Part shown: in pieces, positions 14,952-23,724 of the stretch
Position numbering within the stretch: position 1 is the first letter of the stretch
Layout: each line of letters begins with the position of its first letter
Assembly: GCA_964524145.1 (NCBI GenBank)
Contig: CAZGCA010000054.1
Coordinates: forward strand, 1 to 42,970
DNA length: 42,970 nucleotides
Direction: 5' to 3'
From: CAZGCA01 sp964524145
GTDB lineage: Bacteria; Hydrogenedentota; CAZGCA01
The notes under the pieces: model-generated
Databases searched by the model: none
Seen by the model: the letters and a program-made list of their open reading frames with translations, nothing else
Told to the model about the DNA's origin: nothing
Translations under genes and position numbers: made by a program

Positions 14952-15872
14952 TCACATTGAGCCGTGCTTCCAGAAAGATACCATATCGGCAAACTCGGGG
15001 TCGACCGGAAACTCGCCCGGATACCTGACGAACTCGACGTGCCCGTCCATCCAGAGCACGTTGCAGCCGCCGGGAACGTGGTTGAACTTCGCTATCCCGA
15101 GGCCGCTGTCCGGGTCAGAACCCGCGATAGAATCGAAGATCACCGGTACAACACTCTCCGCTACAGCGCTCGCCGCAGGGTTGTTGATGTCGGTGATCAT
15201 GAACCGTTCGATTCCCTCGCGCAGCCGGTAGATCGTGTTACCGCCTGCGTTGCCACGACCTTCAAAAAGGGTTCCTGCGAGGTTCCAGTCAACGTCGCAC
15301 GCGGAGTCGTGCCACCACCGGTCGCTCTCGACAACGCCCCTGTAGCCAATGAACCCGGCCAGCGCCTCGTTGTAGCTCATCATCACGTGCGACAGGTAGA
15401 AGTACGAGCCATACGGGGGCAGAACCGCAAAGTACTCCTCTATGGTCGTGACCGTGATAGGGGTAGAGTCGGGCGAAGACTGAATGGTGGCTGGCTCATT
15501 GGCACGGAGCTTATCCATCGCCGAGAAGAACGCGGCGTTGTTGCTGTCCGATGGACACCGTATCACGTTGACGTCGGTCAGGTATTCAGGGTACACCGCG
15601 GGCCACAGAAATGCCAGCGGCCTGGGACGGCCAAGTCTGGAAGGATCGTCCGCCGGGAGGCGCCTGTACTCCATCGGCGGGAACCTGCCGTTCCATTCGT
15701 TCCCATACATCTTGAACACAAGACCCATCTGTTTCAGGTTATTCGCACAACTGGCCCTCCGTGCCGCTTCGCGCGCCCGGGCCAACGCAGGCAGCAGAAT
15801 GGCCGCGAGAATGCCGATAATCGCGATCACCACAAGTAGTTCGATGAGCGTGAATCCTCTTCCCTTTCTCAT
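14952..15872 (-). CDS. Type II secretion-like pseudopilin, MDGHVEF type (paralogue 1)
   Basis: About 306 residues. MRKGRGFTLIELLVV is a prepilin-peptidase site (cut after Gly6) followed by the hydrophobic helix and ARAREAARRASCANNLKQMG, the classic start of planctomycete-type pseudopilins. The body has WNGRFPPM, YPEYLTDVNVIRCPSD, IYRLREGIERFMITDINNPA and near the end FNHVPGGCNVLWMDGHVEF. Two paralogues with the same order of blocks lie at 29383 and 30728. Function is unknown: such proteins occur in many copies per genome and may be exported or build surface filaments. An upstream TTG at 15899 is in frame, but ATG 15872 gives the normal 5-residue leader. The 5' leader has an additional strong Shine-Dalgarno far upstream. 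Confidence 0.85.
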   Translation of the reverse strand: MRKGRGFTLIELLVVIAIIGILAAILLPALARAREAARRASCANNLKQMGLVFKMYGNEWNGRFPPMEYRRLPADDPSRLGRPRPLAFLWPAVYPEYLTDVNVIRCPSDSNNAAFFSAMDKLRANEPATIQSSPDSTPITVTTIEEYFAVLPPYGSYFYLSHVMMSYNEALAGFIGYRGVVESDRWWHDSACDVDWNLAGTLFEGRGNAGGNTIYRLREGIERFMITDINNPAASAVAESVVPVIFDSIAGSDPDSGLGIAKFNHVPGGCNVLWMDGHVEFVRYPGEFPVDPEFADMVSFWKHGSM

Positions 15873-15956
15873 AGGACGTACCCCTTTCTTGAGAAACAAG
15901 ATGTACTACGGCTCCAGACAACACCTCATCTTCCGTATCGAATCAGATTAGACCAT

Positions 15957-15964
15957 CACCTCCT
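15957..15964 (-). promoter_or_regulatory. Strong Shine-Dalgarno far upstream of pseudopilin 1
   Basis: On the minus strand AGGAGGTG lies about 85 bases before the chosen ATG and is followed at once by the triplets ATG GTC TAA. A comparable full-strength site sits about 87 bases before the paralogue at 30728. It may mark a minimal leader peptide or ribosome standby site. The rest of the 360-base gap 15873-16232 holds the promoter at 16143 and no gene. Confidence 0.35.
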
Positions 15965-16142
15965 CGAAAAGGCCTTGACCGCTACCGCAACTCGTACAAG
16001 AGTAAAGCATCGCGTGTTTCATCCCCATGATATCATCGTTTCGGTGCTTCATCAAGCGCTATGTGGCGTCGCGACGGTGCCCAGTTCGTTCTTCGTTATA
16101 CCTGCAGGGTGCGCATGGCAACTTGCTGCACATCTATCGAGC

Positions 16143-16171
16143 TTGACCCAGCACTGCTGAATCCATATACT
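16143..16171 (+). promoter_or_regulatory. Sigma-70 promoter of the CocE-like hydrolase
   Basis: TTGACC (16143-16148), 17-base spacer, TATACT (16166-16171). Transcription would begin near 16178, which argues against the in-frame TTG at 16188 as a start and favours ATG 16233. Confidence 0.7.
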
Positions 16172-16232
16172 CTCGAAAACGGATGGTTTGGATAGACCTT
16201 TTCCCAATTACTCGGTTATGGTAGGGTTGCGC

Positions 16233-18284
16233 ATGAAACGATACGTATTGACCCAGACATCTCTCCTCTTGCCGGCCTTGATTCTTGCCGGTGTTGCACA
16301 AGCTGATCCGGAGGATTCAACCAAGAGAATCAGCACCCCCTTTGTCTATTCGGGGTACACATTCCCTGAGTATCGGGGCATGAGAACCTTCTCGGCCTAT
16401 GTCCCTATGTCTGATGGGGAAAAGCTTGCTGTGGATGTGTACCTTCCGGTGGACGGACCCGCGCGGTCCGCGTTCCCGGTTATCCTCAGCTACACGCCAT
16501 ATAAACGTTCTGCGATCGATCCTGATACCGGCGAGATATATGACAAAACCGGCTCGAAGAGCGCCCGGTTCTTGGTCTCGCACGGCTATGCTCGTGTGTG
16601 TGCCGACATACGTGGGACGGGAGCCTCGACAGGCTGGCTCATGGATTTCATGCCGAGAATCGGCAGGGACGGTGGAGAGCTCGTTGACTGGATCGCGAGA
16701 CAGCCTTGGTGTGACGGTAATGTGGGCATGTACGGAGGATCCTATCTGGGCTGGTCGCAGACGGCGGTGGCCTCACAGAAGCCCTCCGCACTCAAATGCA
16801 TTGCCCCAACCGTGATTGCTCTGGAAGGTTACACCGGCCAGACGTATCCGGGCGGCATCTGCCTTCAAAGTCATGTCGACCTGTGGTCACAGCGCATGAA
16901 CAGGTCTGTACGGAACTATTATGTCCCCGAAAACAGGGAGTTTCCTACCAAGCCGGTTGTGGACGAAGACGGCGACGGCGATCTGGCCGACGAGATCCCG
17001 ATAGACGGTAATGGGAACGGCACGTTTCTCGACGACGGTTTTCCTCCTACGTACCGCGACGGTGCCGAACGCAAGCACCTTTACTACAAAGCCACTCTGG
17101 CGCACCATGAAAACAATCTCGATGCCGCATCCTGGGCTTCAAAGCTGTTGTTTATCGACGCGGCCAGTCCGCTCGGCCCAACTCTTTATGAGCTCGGGTC
17201 AAACGCGCATGTACGCAGCATGATGGAATCGGCGATTCCCATGTACAGCCTGGGAGGATGGTTCGACCGGTTTTCGCGAGGAACCGTCGAGTTGTACTGC
17301 ACGTTGCAACGCACCAATCCCGCCAAGCTGCTGATGCTTCCCGGGTACCATGGGTCAGGCGGTCCTTTCTGGGAGTTCTGCGGCGAGGACGAGAACAGAG
17401 CGATGCAGGGGATATTGGTCGAGCATCTGCGTTTCTTCGACCGCTATCTGAAAGGCATCCGGAATGGAGTGGATACCGAGCCGCCGATCAACATCTACGT
17501 TATGCACGGGGGCGGTTGGCGGCTCGAGCGCGAATGGCCGCTCGCGCGCCAGGTGCTGATGCCGTACTACTTCAACAAAGGAAATCGGCTCGCCATCGAG
17601 CGAGCGGAAGACGGCTCCGATACGTACACCGCAGATTTTGCACACAACTCGACGTACGGCACCAACAGCTACAGCAGATGGTTTAGCCGTGGGGGCCAGG
17701 GGCCCGACCGGTTGCCTATTCGCACGGAAAAAGACAAGCAGTGCCTCGTCTACACCTCAGAGCCGCTGACCGACAATACGGAAGTCACCGGCCACCCTAT
17801 TGTCCGGTTCTGGGTTTCGTCGACCGCGGATTACGGCGATTTCTTTCTGTATCTTGAAGATGTCGACGAAGAGGGTGAGGCCGTCCTGGTCACAGAGACA
17901 CAACTCCGGGCGGGCTTTGCCGATCTGTACGACAACGACAAGATCATAGCGGGCGGGAAGTACAAGATAAACGTTCTGCCGGAGTTGCCGTGGCACGGCT
18001 ACGAGCGATCTCACTACCGGGACCGAGTTCTGGCGGATACTGCGATCGTGGAACTGGTGATCGATTTCCTCCCGACATCATGGGTTTTTCGGAAGGGTCA
18101 CCGTATCAGGGTGTCCATGGCGTGCGCCGACCATCCCACCTTTCCATTGCACCCTCGGTTAAGTCCGGCCAACGATCCCGGCCATCCTGACAACGTTGTC
18201 CCGACGATCACCGTTTACCGTGACGCAGCACACCCCTCTCGTCTCGAGCTGCCTGTAATACCAGCGGGAAGCGATCCCGGATGA
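16233..18284 (+). CDS. Secreted CocE/NonD-type (X-Pro dipeptidyl-peptidase S15) hydrolase
   Basis: About 683 residues. MKRYVLTQTSLLLPALILAG plus VAQA is a signal peptide, so the enzyme acts outside the cytoplasm. The alpha/beta-hydrolase part has the nucleophile Ser170 in GMYGGSYLGWSQ, with DIRGTGASTGW before it; Asp345 in GGWFDRFSRG and His373 in LPGYHGSGG are candidates for the rest of the triad. The C-terminal jelly-roll of the family begins near LVYTSEPLTDNTEVTGHP. An unusual insert at residues ~244-268 holds two acidic loops, DEDGDGDLADE and DGNGNGTFLDD, which resemble calcium-binding loops. Relatives split esters or release X-Pro dipeptides; the substrate cannot be told. ATG 16233 is preferred over the earlier in-frame TTG 16188 and ATG 16218 because only it gives a proper signal peptide. 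Confidence 0.87.
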   Translation: MKRYVLTQTSLLLPALILAGVAQADPEDSTKRISTPFVYSGYTFPEYRGMRTFSAYVPMSDGEKLAVDVYLPVDGPARSAFPVILSYTPYKRSAIDPDTGEIYDKTGSKSARFLVSHGYARVCADIRGTGASTGWLMDFMPRIGRDGGELVDWIARQPWCDGNVGMYGGSYLGWSQTAVASQKPSALKCIAPTVIALEGYTGQTYPGGICLQSHVDLWSQRMNRSVRNYYVPENREFPTKPVVDEDGDGDLADEIPIDGNGNGTFLDDGFPPTYRDGAERKHLYYKATLAHHENNLDAASWASKLLFIDAASPLGPTLYELGSNAHVRSMMESAIPMYSLGGWFDRFSRGTVELYCTLQRTNPAKLLMLPGYHGSGGPFWEFCGEDENRAMQGILVEHLRFFDRYLKGIRNGVDTEPPINIYVMHGGGWRLEREWPLARQVLMPYYFNKGNRLAIERAEDGSDTYTADFAHNSTYGTNSYSRWFSRGGQGPDRLPIRTEKDKQCLVYTSEPLTDNTEVTGHPIVRFWVSSTADYGDFFLYLEDVDEEGEAVLVTETQLRAGFADLYDNDKIIAGGKYKINVLPELPWHGYERSHYRDRVLADTAIVELVIDFLPTSWVFRKGHRIRVSMACADHPTFPLHPRLSPANDPGHPDNVVPTITVYRDAAHPSRLELPVIPAGSDPG

Positions 18285-18436
18285 CAGCTATTCTGGGGTT
18301 GCAGTTGGATTAGCGCTACTTGACCTGTCACTGCTCGACCTTTGACCGAGCGGCTATACCGACCGCTACATAGACTGTTATGCGGGCAGGCAGGTGCGCC
18401 CCATGTGGTACTGCAAGAGTGGACGGTTCCGCGTGG

Positions 18437-19705
18437 TTAGTTTTTGTCGAGCTGGAACATCTTGCGGATCGCCGAGATAACCGTTGAGCCGCTCGCGTTG
18501 CGTGAAGCTCGTTTGGCAGCGCGTCGCGGTCCGTCCAGGATGCGGTTTACGAGTCGCTCGGTCATGTGCTCGACATGAGCGCGAGCATCGGGGTCAAGTC
18601 CCTCGAGTTTCCGAAGCGCCCGCTCGAGTTCGACTCTTCGCATACCGTGCAGTTTCTCGGTCAGCTCCGTCATGGTTTCATCCAGGCCGGGCGTGGCGAT
18701 AAGCCCCATGACCGATCGGGCCGCACGCTCAACCATCTCCGAGGCTCGAATGACCTCGTCACGCCTGCAAGCCGTGTTTTGGGCGGCAACCTCCTCAAGA
18801 TCGTCGAGGTCGTAGAGGTAGACGTTCCCGATCCTGCCGACATCGGGGTGGATATCCCTCGGCACAGCAAGGTCGAGCATGAACATCGGCTTCGATTTGC
18901 GTCTTCTGATGGCCGATTTGACCATGCCGGGAAGGATTATCGCGTGCGGTGCAGCCGTCGAGCTGATCAGGATATCGGCGTCCGGAAGCTTGGCCGCAAA
19001 GTCGTCGAACCGGATGGCTGTCCCCCCGTATTCGCCGGCCAGTGCTTCGGCACGCTCCCACGTGCGGTTCGAGACCACCACCGCGCCTATGCCCCGCCCC
19101 GCGAGATGGCGCATAGTGAGTTCGCTGGTCTCGCCGGCGCCGAGCAGTAGTACCGTCTTGGTGGCCAGGTCGCCGACAACCTGCACGGCGAATTTCATCG
19201 CCACAGAACTCACGGAAACCTCGCCCTCGCATACGCTCGTTGACGATCGCACTTTCTTTGCCGTTGAGAGCGCTTTCTGGAAGAGCACGTTCAACTCTTT
19301 GCCGGTTGCGCGGGCGTTGAGCGAAAGATCATAAGACTCGCCTACCTGGCCGAGTATCTGCGTCTCGCCGATGACCATTGAATCGATGCCGGAAGCAACC
19401 TCAAACAGGTGCCTGGCCGCATCCAGATCGGTGTGATAGTAAAGGGAATCGGCGAACACCTCTTTCGGCACATCGTGGAATTCCGACAGGAAGTTTACAA
19501 GGAACTCCTTCTGCGTGGCCTCAAATGCCGAGTATGTATAGACCTCTACCCGGTTGCAGGTCGATACTATGACAGCCTGAATAGAGTTATCTCCAGCGCG
19601 GAGATGGTCAAGCGCACGGGTCAGGTCGGCTTTCTTGAAGTGGAGCTTCTCTCGCACCTCAACCGGCGACGTCCTGTGGTTCAAACCAACAACAGCCAAC
19701 GCCAT
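18437..19705 (-). CDS. hemA: Glutamyl-tRNA reductase
   Basis: Reduces glutamyl-tRNA(Glu) to glutamate 1-semialdehyde with NADPH, the committed step of C5-pathway tetrapyrrole synthesis. The 422-residue product has the usual length. GLNHRTSPVEVREKL opens the catalytic domain; the active-site thiol is Cys50 in VSTCNRVEVY. FEVASGIDSMVIGETQILGQV is the tRNA-recognition block, LLLGAGETSELTMRHL the NADPH-binding motif, and the C-terminal helical dimerisation domain follows LDLAVPRDIHPDVG. ATG 19705 has AGGAG nine bases upstream; a GTG two codons earlier is less well placed. It lies 12 bases after the HemX-like gene, giving the common hemX-hemA order and linking haem supply to cytochrome c maturation. 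Confidence 0.95.
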   Translation of the reverse strand: MALAVVGLNHRTSPVEVREKLHFKKADLTRALDHLRAGDNSIQAVIVSTCNRVEVYTYSAFEATQKEFLVNFLSEFHDVPKEVFADSLYYHTDLDAARHLFEVASGIDSMVIGETQILGQVGESYDLSLNARATGKELNVLFQKALSTAKKVRSSTSVCEGEVSVSSVAMKFAVQVVGDLATKTVLLLGAGETSELTMRHLAGRGIGAVVVSNRTWERAEALAGEYGGTAIRFDDFAAKLPDADILISSTAAPHAIILPGMVKSAIRRRKSKPMFMLDLAVPRDIHPDVGRIGNVYLYDLDDLEEVAAQNTACRRDEVIRASEMVERAARSVMGLIATPGLDETMTELTEKLHGMRRVELERALRKLEGLDPDARAHVEHMTERLVNRILDGPRRAAKRASRNASGSTVISAIRKMFQLDKN

Positions 19706-19717
19706 TCTCACCGTCTC

Positions 19718-20554
19718 CTACAAGAACCTGTGCCCGCCGCTCGACAGATAGTTCGCAGCGAGAAAGGTCACGAGAACGAACCCGAATCCAATCACCGAAA
19801 TGTAGGCCGTCTTTCTACTGTGCTTGAGCCACGTGTATCGAAGGTGTAGCAGCAAAGCGTATACCACCCATGTAATGAGCGACGCGATCACTTTCGGGTC
19901 GCCAAACCAGCCTTGACCGAGAAGACCCGACAGTTCGTTCCAGACAAATCCCGCCGCCATGCCCATGCTGAACATGAGAAACCCCAGCGCGACGGCGTGA
20001 TAGTTGACCCGTGCAAGCGTTTCAAGCGATGGCAGACTCATGACCAGCCTGCCGACAGATTTGCGCCGCAGATGGTTCTCGACGACAAGATAGATCGCCG
20101 ACGCGATGCAACTTATGGCGAACGCGCCGTACCCGCCGACGGACAGCCCGACGTGCACCACAAGCCAGACGCCGCCCAATCCAACCGACCCAGGCGTCGC
20201 CGGTCGCATAAATAAGATCGCGACCACCGTAATCACAAACGCCAGAGGAAACGAAACGAGCCCCAGGTGTGCCACTGGAAAAAGGCGCACCGCTATCATG
20301 TGAGCCAGAATCAGGAACGAGCTGAAGAGTATGATGGTCTGGAAAAGGTTCGTTGCGGGAAACGTTGCTTGCGCGATCCCATGACACACCAGGAAGGCTA
20401 TCTGCGCGACCAAGCCTGCAACCGCGAGGCATTCCGCCGCTCGCCCCGAGCCGGTCCGAGCTGTCGCGAATCGATAGACAGCGACTCCTCCCGCAGCAAA
20501 GTAAAGGACCGCTGCTGCTACGTAGAAGACCATCTCGGCGGAAAACGTCTGCAC
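19718..20554 (-). CDS. HemX/CcsA-type cytochrome c assembly membrane protein
   Basis: A multi-spanning protein (about 278 residues, eight or so hydrophobic segments) of the CcsA/HemX family. ATFPATNLFQTIILFSSFL corresponds to the family's first conserved histidine/Trp-rich region, and GVWLVVHVGLSVGGYGAFAISC holds a conserved His. WVVYALLLHLRYTWLKHSRK near the end resembles the last conserved block. The strongest tryptophan-rich WGWDPKETW motif of CcsA is replaced by GQGWFGDPKVIASLITW. It lies between ccsA and hemA, the usual place of hemX, whose product influences glutamyl-tRNA reductase levels in Bacillus. The frame opens with GTG at 20578; the GTG at 20554 is chosen because GGAGG lies nine bases before it. 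Confidence 0.8.
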   Translation of the reverse strand: MQTFSAEMVFYVAAAVLYFAAGGVAVYRFATARTGSGRAAECLAVAGLVAQIAFLVCHGIAQATFPATNLFQTIILFSSFLILAHMIAVRLFPVAHLGLVSFPLAFVITVVAILFMRPATPGSVGLGGVWLVVHVGLSVGGYGAFAISCIASAIYLVVENHLRRKSVGRLVMSLPSLETLARVNYHAVALGFLMFSMGMAAGFVWNELSGLLGQGWFGDPKVIASLITWVVYALLLHLRYTWLKHSRKTAYISVIGFGFVLVTFLAANYLSSGGHRFL

Positions 20555-20588
20555 GCGCGTGAACCTCCACTCGAGCACATCCGGCGGC

Positions 20589-21404
20589 TTACGTGCCGTA
20601 GATGTGTATGCTCTGCTCCGAAACAGGTAAGTACTTCAAGCCAAGAAACGTGAACATTGCCACGGCAAACCCCACTGCGGCTATAAATGCCATGCGCCGG
20701 CCGCGCCATCCTTTGATGTAGCGCATATGCAGGTAGAACGCATAAACTATCCATGTTATCAACGCCCAGGTCTCCTTGGGGTCCCAGCCCCAGTAGCGGC
20801 CCCAGGCCCGTTCGGCCCAGACCGCGCCGGTGATCAGCCCCAACGTCAGCAACGGAAACGCGACGACTATCGTCTGGTGACCGATGGATTCCATCAGCTG
20901 GAGGCGGTCATTCTCACTCGTCTCTTGTTCCCCCTTGCGCGTTGTGACAAGGTAGGCTACCCACGCTATGAACGAAATGCCCAATGCCGCATAGGCCGCG
21001 AAGTACACCACGACGTGCACGGTCAACCACCGGCTGTTGAGCGCGGGCATGAGAGGGGGGATTGCAGGGTCGAGCCGTTTTGCGTACGCGAGCCCGCCGA
21101 TCGCCAGCAAACATGCGAAAAGTCCGAGCTTGCGCGGTCGGTACTTGAGTTCCAGGCCCACGTAAACCAGTGCGGTCATCAGACTGAAACAGATGAACGA
21201 TTCGTAAAGGTTCGTGAAAGGCGGGTGGCCCGCTTCAACCCATCTCACTATCACCGCCGCCAGATGAGTTAACGCTCCCAGCGAGAGCAGGCCCAGTCCG
21301 GCCAGCCACACCCCGTTGCTGCGTAGCAGCAGGAACGCCCCATACACAACCGCGGCGAGCACGTATAGACCGAACACCAGGTTTAGGATCGCTACGTTTG
21401 TCAT
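20589..21404 (-). CDS. ccsA: Cytochrome c biogenesis protein CcsA (ResC)
   Basis: A 271-residue membrane protein with the haem-handling tryptophan motif WGWDPKETWALITWIVYAF and the flanking conserved block GHPPFTNLYESFICFSLM. WLTVHVVVYFAAYAALG carries a third conserved His. With ResB it forms the system II haem export and cytochrome c attachment complex. The minus-strand frame is open to 21533, but ATG 21404 has GGAGG just upstream and overlaps the resB stop (ATGA), giving tight coupling with resB. The cluster resB-ccsA-hemX-hemA indicates a respiratory bacterium with several c-type cytochromes. Confidence 0.9.
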   Translation of the reverse strand: MTNVAILNLVFGLYVLAAVVYGAFLLLRSNGVWLAGLGLLSLGALTHLAAVIVRWVEAGHPPFTNLYESFICFSLMTALVYVGLELKYRPRKLGLFACLLAIGGLAYAKRLDPAIPPLMPALNSRWLTVHVVVYFAAYAALGISFIAWVAYLVTTRKGEQETSENDRLQLMESIGHQTIVVAFPLLTLGLITGAVWAERAWGRYWGWDPKETWALITWIVYAFYLHMRYIKGWRGRRMAFIAAVGFAVAMFTFLGLKYLPVSEQSIHIYGT

Positions 21405-23203
21405 GCCGCAGTCCTCCGTCGCTTGAGCGCCGGATTGACGTAGAACAGCATAATAAGGCCCGCGGCGTGTCCAACGAATCCTGCGTAGACTACCGGTATG
21501 CCGGGGTCGCGTTTCACCCCGAGACCGGTCCACTGTTCGGCATTCTGATCGTAGCTTAACTGATAGAAGACGTAGCCCTTGTGCTTCAGGGGCGCGTTGA
21601 CTCGAATCTCTCGCTGCAGGTCGCCGCCTTCTTCGCCGTCGGCCAGGCTTACCCTGCTCGTGTACTGTGTGACGGGGAAATCAAACCTGTAGGAAAGAGC
21701 GGCATCGTCGGAGACCAGTATCGGGCGCGCGTTGGCGAGAATGCCCACGCTTCGGATGGTTCCATCGGGGCCGCGCACGTCGAGCTGCACGCCGGGAGGA
21801 TCGCCGTGGTCAGAGCTCGGCGCCAGCTCCAGTACGACGCCTGCGTCGCCTATGTATTCGAGAACGGCGACAGAGACACCCTTCCCCTCGATCTCGCGGC
21901 TCTGTCCGATACTGACCGAATCCCAGGACCGTGCAATCCCGGCGTCAGTGTAAACGATCTCGAGATTGTCATCTTGTACACTGTGCATGACGCTGAGAGT
22001 CGCACCGTTCTCGCTCGATGAGTCGCTACGGACGTAGCGCATTTCGTACTTGCTCGGCTTGCCGTGGCTCATTGTAAAATCCGGGAACTTCGCAAACACC
22101 CAGCTCGACTCACCCTCAACCTCTACCAGTACAGCAGGATTGTTGGGTTTGTCCGACCGGGTGCCCACTTCGCGTGTCTCGGTATCTAGGATAACGAAAT
22201 CGGGCACGTACCGCAAGATCTTCACCGTTGTCTCTAACCCGGACAGCTGTCCTTCGGCACCCACCACCGCCGGCACCGTCCACTCCTGTTCTCCGTCCGA
22301 GATCACCAGCGATTCCGGCACTGTCGGCTCGACGCCGCGCGCAAGTATAGTCTTGCGGGCAGCTTCGAGCATCTCTCTGCTCTCATAGCTCGAAAACTCG
22401 ATCCTCATCCCAAACTGCTCGACCGGCGACTGATCAGACTCGGCAAAGAGCCATCTCTCGATGTTGTCGCCTTCCTGCGACAGCCCTACCCGAACAGCCG
22501 GGTTTGCGTCCGATTCCGACCGGTTTACCACCAGATGCGTAAGCTGAGCATGGTTGTATTTCTTCTTAACAGCAGCAGTGATGCCGGGCAGTTTCATCTC
22601 CTGCCCCATGATCACCGGGACCGATCTCGTGCGACCGCGGCGCTCCTCCACAACGAGCGTCTCGTGGGGCTCGTTTTCCCTCTCGACCTCGAAATCATCC
22701 AACGTGATGCTGAACGGAAGATCGAACGTACCGCCGCCTCGAGATGACACTGTGCTGCTTGTCTCACCCTCTGCCAGACGCATCTGCCCACTGATACCCC
22801 CCACGCTGCTTACGATCACTCCTGCCAGGATCACCAGGATGCTCACATGAGTCAACATCCAGCCCAACCGTTTCAGTCGCAGCGACACACCACGAAGGAG
22901 GCAGCATGCCGTGTTGGCAGCCAGTACGGTCAACAGAAGTGCGAACCAGGGCGCATGGTAGACGTCGTACATGCCCAGCACCCGGAACACGCCGTCCCAC
23001 AATGGACCGTACTTCTCCAGCGACTGCTCCCGCCCGATCCCCTGGTACACCATGGTGCCCGCAGCCGAACACAACGCCAGCAGCACAAGCAGCACTACCG
23101 TAAGCTTGAGCGACGAGAGTATACGGCGCTTGGCTTTCCTGTCCGCCATCACCAGCGCGACAAAGAACACGAGCAGAATCGCGTATCGTAATGGGTTAGC
23201 CAC
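21401..23203 (-). CDS. resB: ResB-family cytochrome c biogenesis protein
   Basis: A 600-residue membrane protein. Helices near the amino end (LRYAILLVFFVALVM, LTVVLLVLLALCSAAGTMVY), YHAPWFALLLTVLAANTACCLLRG and WMLTHVSILVILAGVIVSS form the ResB core. SAAGTMVYQG, the short YDVYHAPWF stretch and the conserved histidine in MLTHVSIL match the family. A long periplasmic domain (about residues 140-545) follows, and one last helix (VYAGFVGHAAGLIMLFYVNP) closes the protein, with YVFYQLSYDQNAEQWTGLGV just before it. It works with CcsA. Start is GTG; AAGGCGG before it is modest. It is coupled to ccsA by ATGA overlap. Confidence 0.88.
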   Translation of the reverse strand: MANPLRYAILLVFFVALVMADRKAKRRILSSLKLTVVLLVLLALCSAAGTMVYQGIGREQSLEKYGPLWDGVFRVLGMYDVYHAPWFALLLTVLAANTACCLLRGVSLRLKRLGWMLTHVSILVILAGVIVSSVGGISGQMRLAEGETSSTVSSRGGGTFDLPFSITLDDFEVERENEPHETLVVEERRGRTRSVPVIMGQEMKLPGITAAVKKKYNHAQLTHLVVNRSESDANPAVRVGLSQEGDNIERWLFAESDQSPVEQFGMRIEFSSYESREMLEAARKTILARGVEPTVPESLVISDGEQEWTVPAVVGAEGQLSGLETTVKILRYVPDFVILDTETREVGTRSDKPNNPAVLVEVEGESSWVFAKFPDFTMSHGKPSKYEMRYVRSDSSSENGATLSVMHSVQDDNLEIVYTDAGIARSWDSVSIGQSREIEGKGVSVAVLEYIGDAGVVLELAPSSDHGDPPGVQLDVRGPDGTIRSVGILANARPILVSDDAALSYRFDFPVTQYTSRVSLADGEEGGDLQREIRVNAPLKHKGYVFYQLSYDQNAEQWTGLGVKRDPGIPVVYAGFVGHAAGLIMLFYVNPALKRRRTAA

Positions 23204-23561
23204 CGCCTTGCTCTCTCTCGCTCGGACTAGTTGCGATCAGCTCTTCGATTTGACCAATATGTCCCGCTGCCTTGTCGGGCAAAACTCCCGCACACGTTGT
23301 GTTATGCGTTGCCTTACCGAGCACAACAAACGCTCGGTTATGCTTCGCTCGTTCAAGTAAGTCGCCCCAACAATCTTTCAAATATCGCTCCAGTAGATCT
23401 GAGACTACCGGCTCGAGCCTGGCGAGCTCTTCTTGTACGCCTGACGATGTTAGCACTCCGGAGTTGTTTCCTGGGACAGATCTCCTCGTCGTCAATACTG
23501 CAATGCTTGCTGCATAACCTCGCGCGGGTGGGTTGCCAGTGAATGGCGGACTCTCAGGCAA
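23196..23561 (-). CDS. Doubtful small protein upstream of resB
   Basis: A 121-codon open frame whose TAA overlaps the resB start by eight bases, as operon genes often do. The central part (QEELARLEPVVSDLLERYLK) could be an amphipathic helix, but there is no recognised domain, the first 40 residues look non-coding, and no good ribosome binding site precedes the ATG. Overlapping frames on the other strand are equally long. Kept as a low-confidence candidate; otherwise the gap 23204-23724 is empty apart from resB's promoter, which I cannot place. Confidence 0.2.
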   Translation of the reverse strand: MPESPPFTGNPPARGYAASIAVLTTRRSVPGNNSGVLTSSGVQEELARLEPVVSDLLERYLKDCWGDLLERAKHNRAFVVLGKATHNTTCAGVLPDKAAGHIGQIEELIATSPSEREQGGG

Positions 23562-23724
23562 TCACGTTGCACAAACACCCTCTTGCCCGTCAATGGGATG
23601 TTCCTCAAGTACTCTTCAGTTTTCGTGAGAGAAGTATATCCTGCCGCTGTGCGCCCTGTCAAATACGGTCTGTTCGTCAGAGAATAGACGGCGCCCTGCA
23701 CCAACCGGGGTGCTGCTTGTGTTG

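Noticed and set aside
23231..23542. Plus-strand small open frames upstream of resB
   Set aside because: No ribosome binding site, no domain, and they overlap the equally doubtful minus-strand frame; treated as non-coding.
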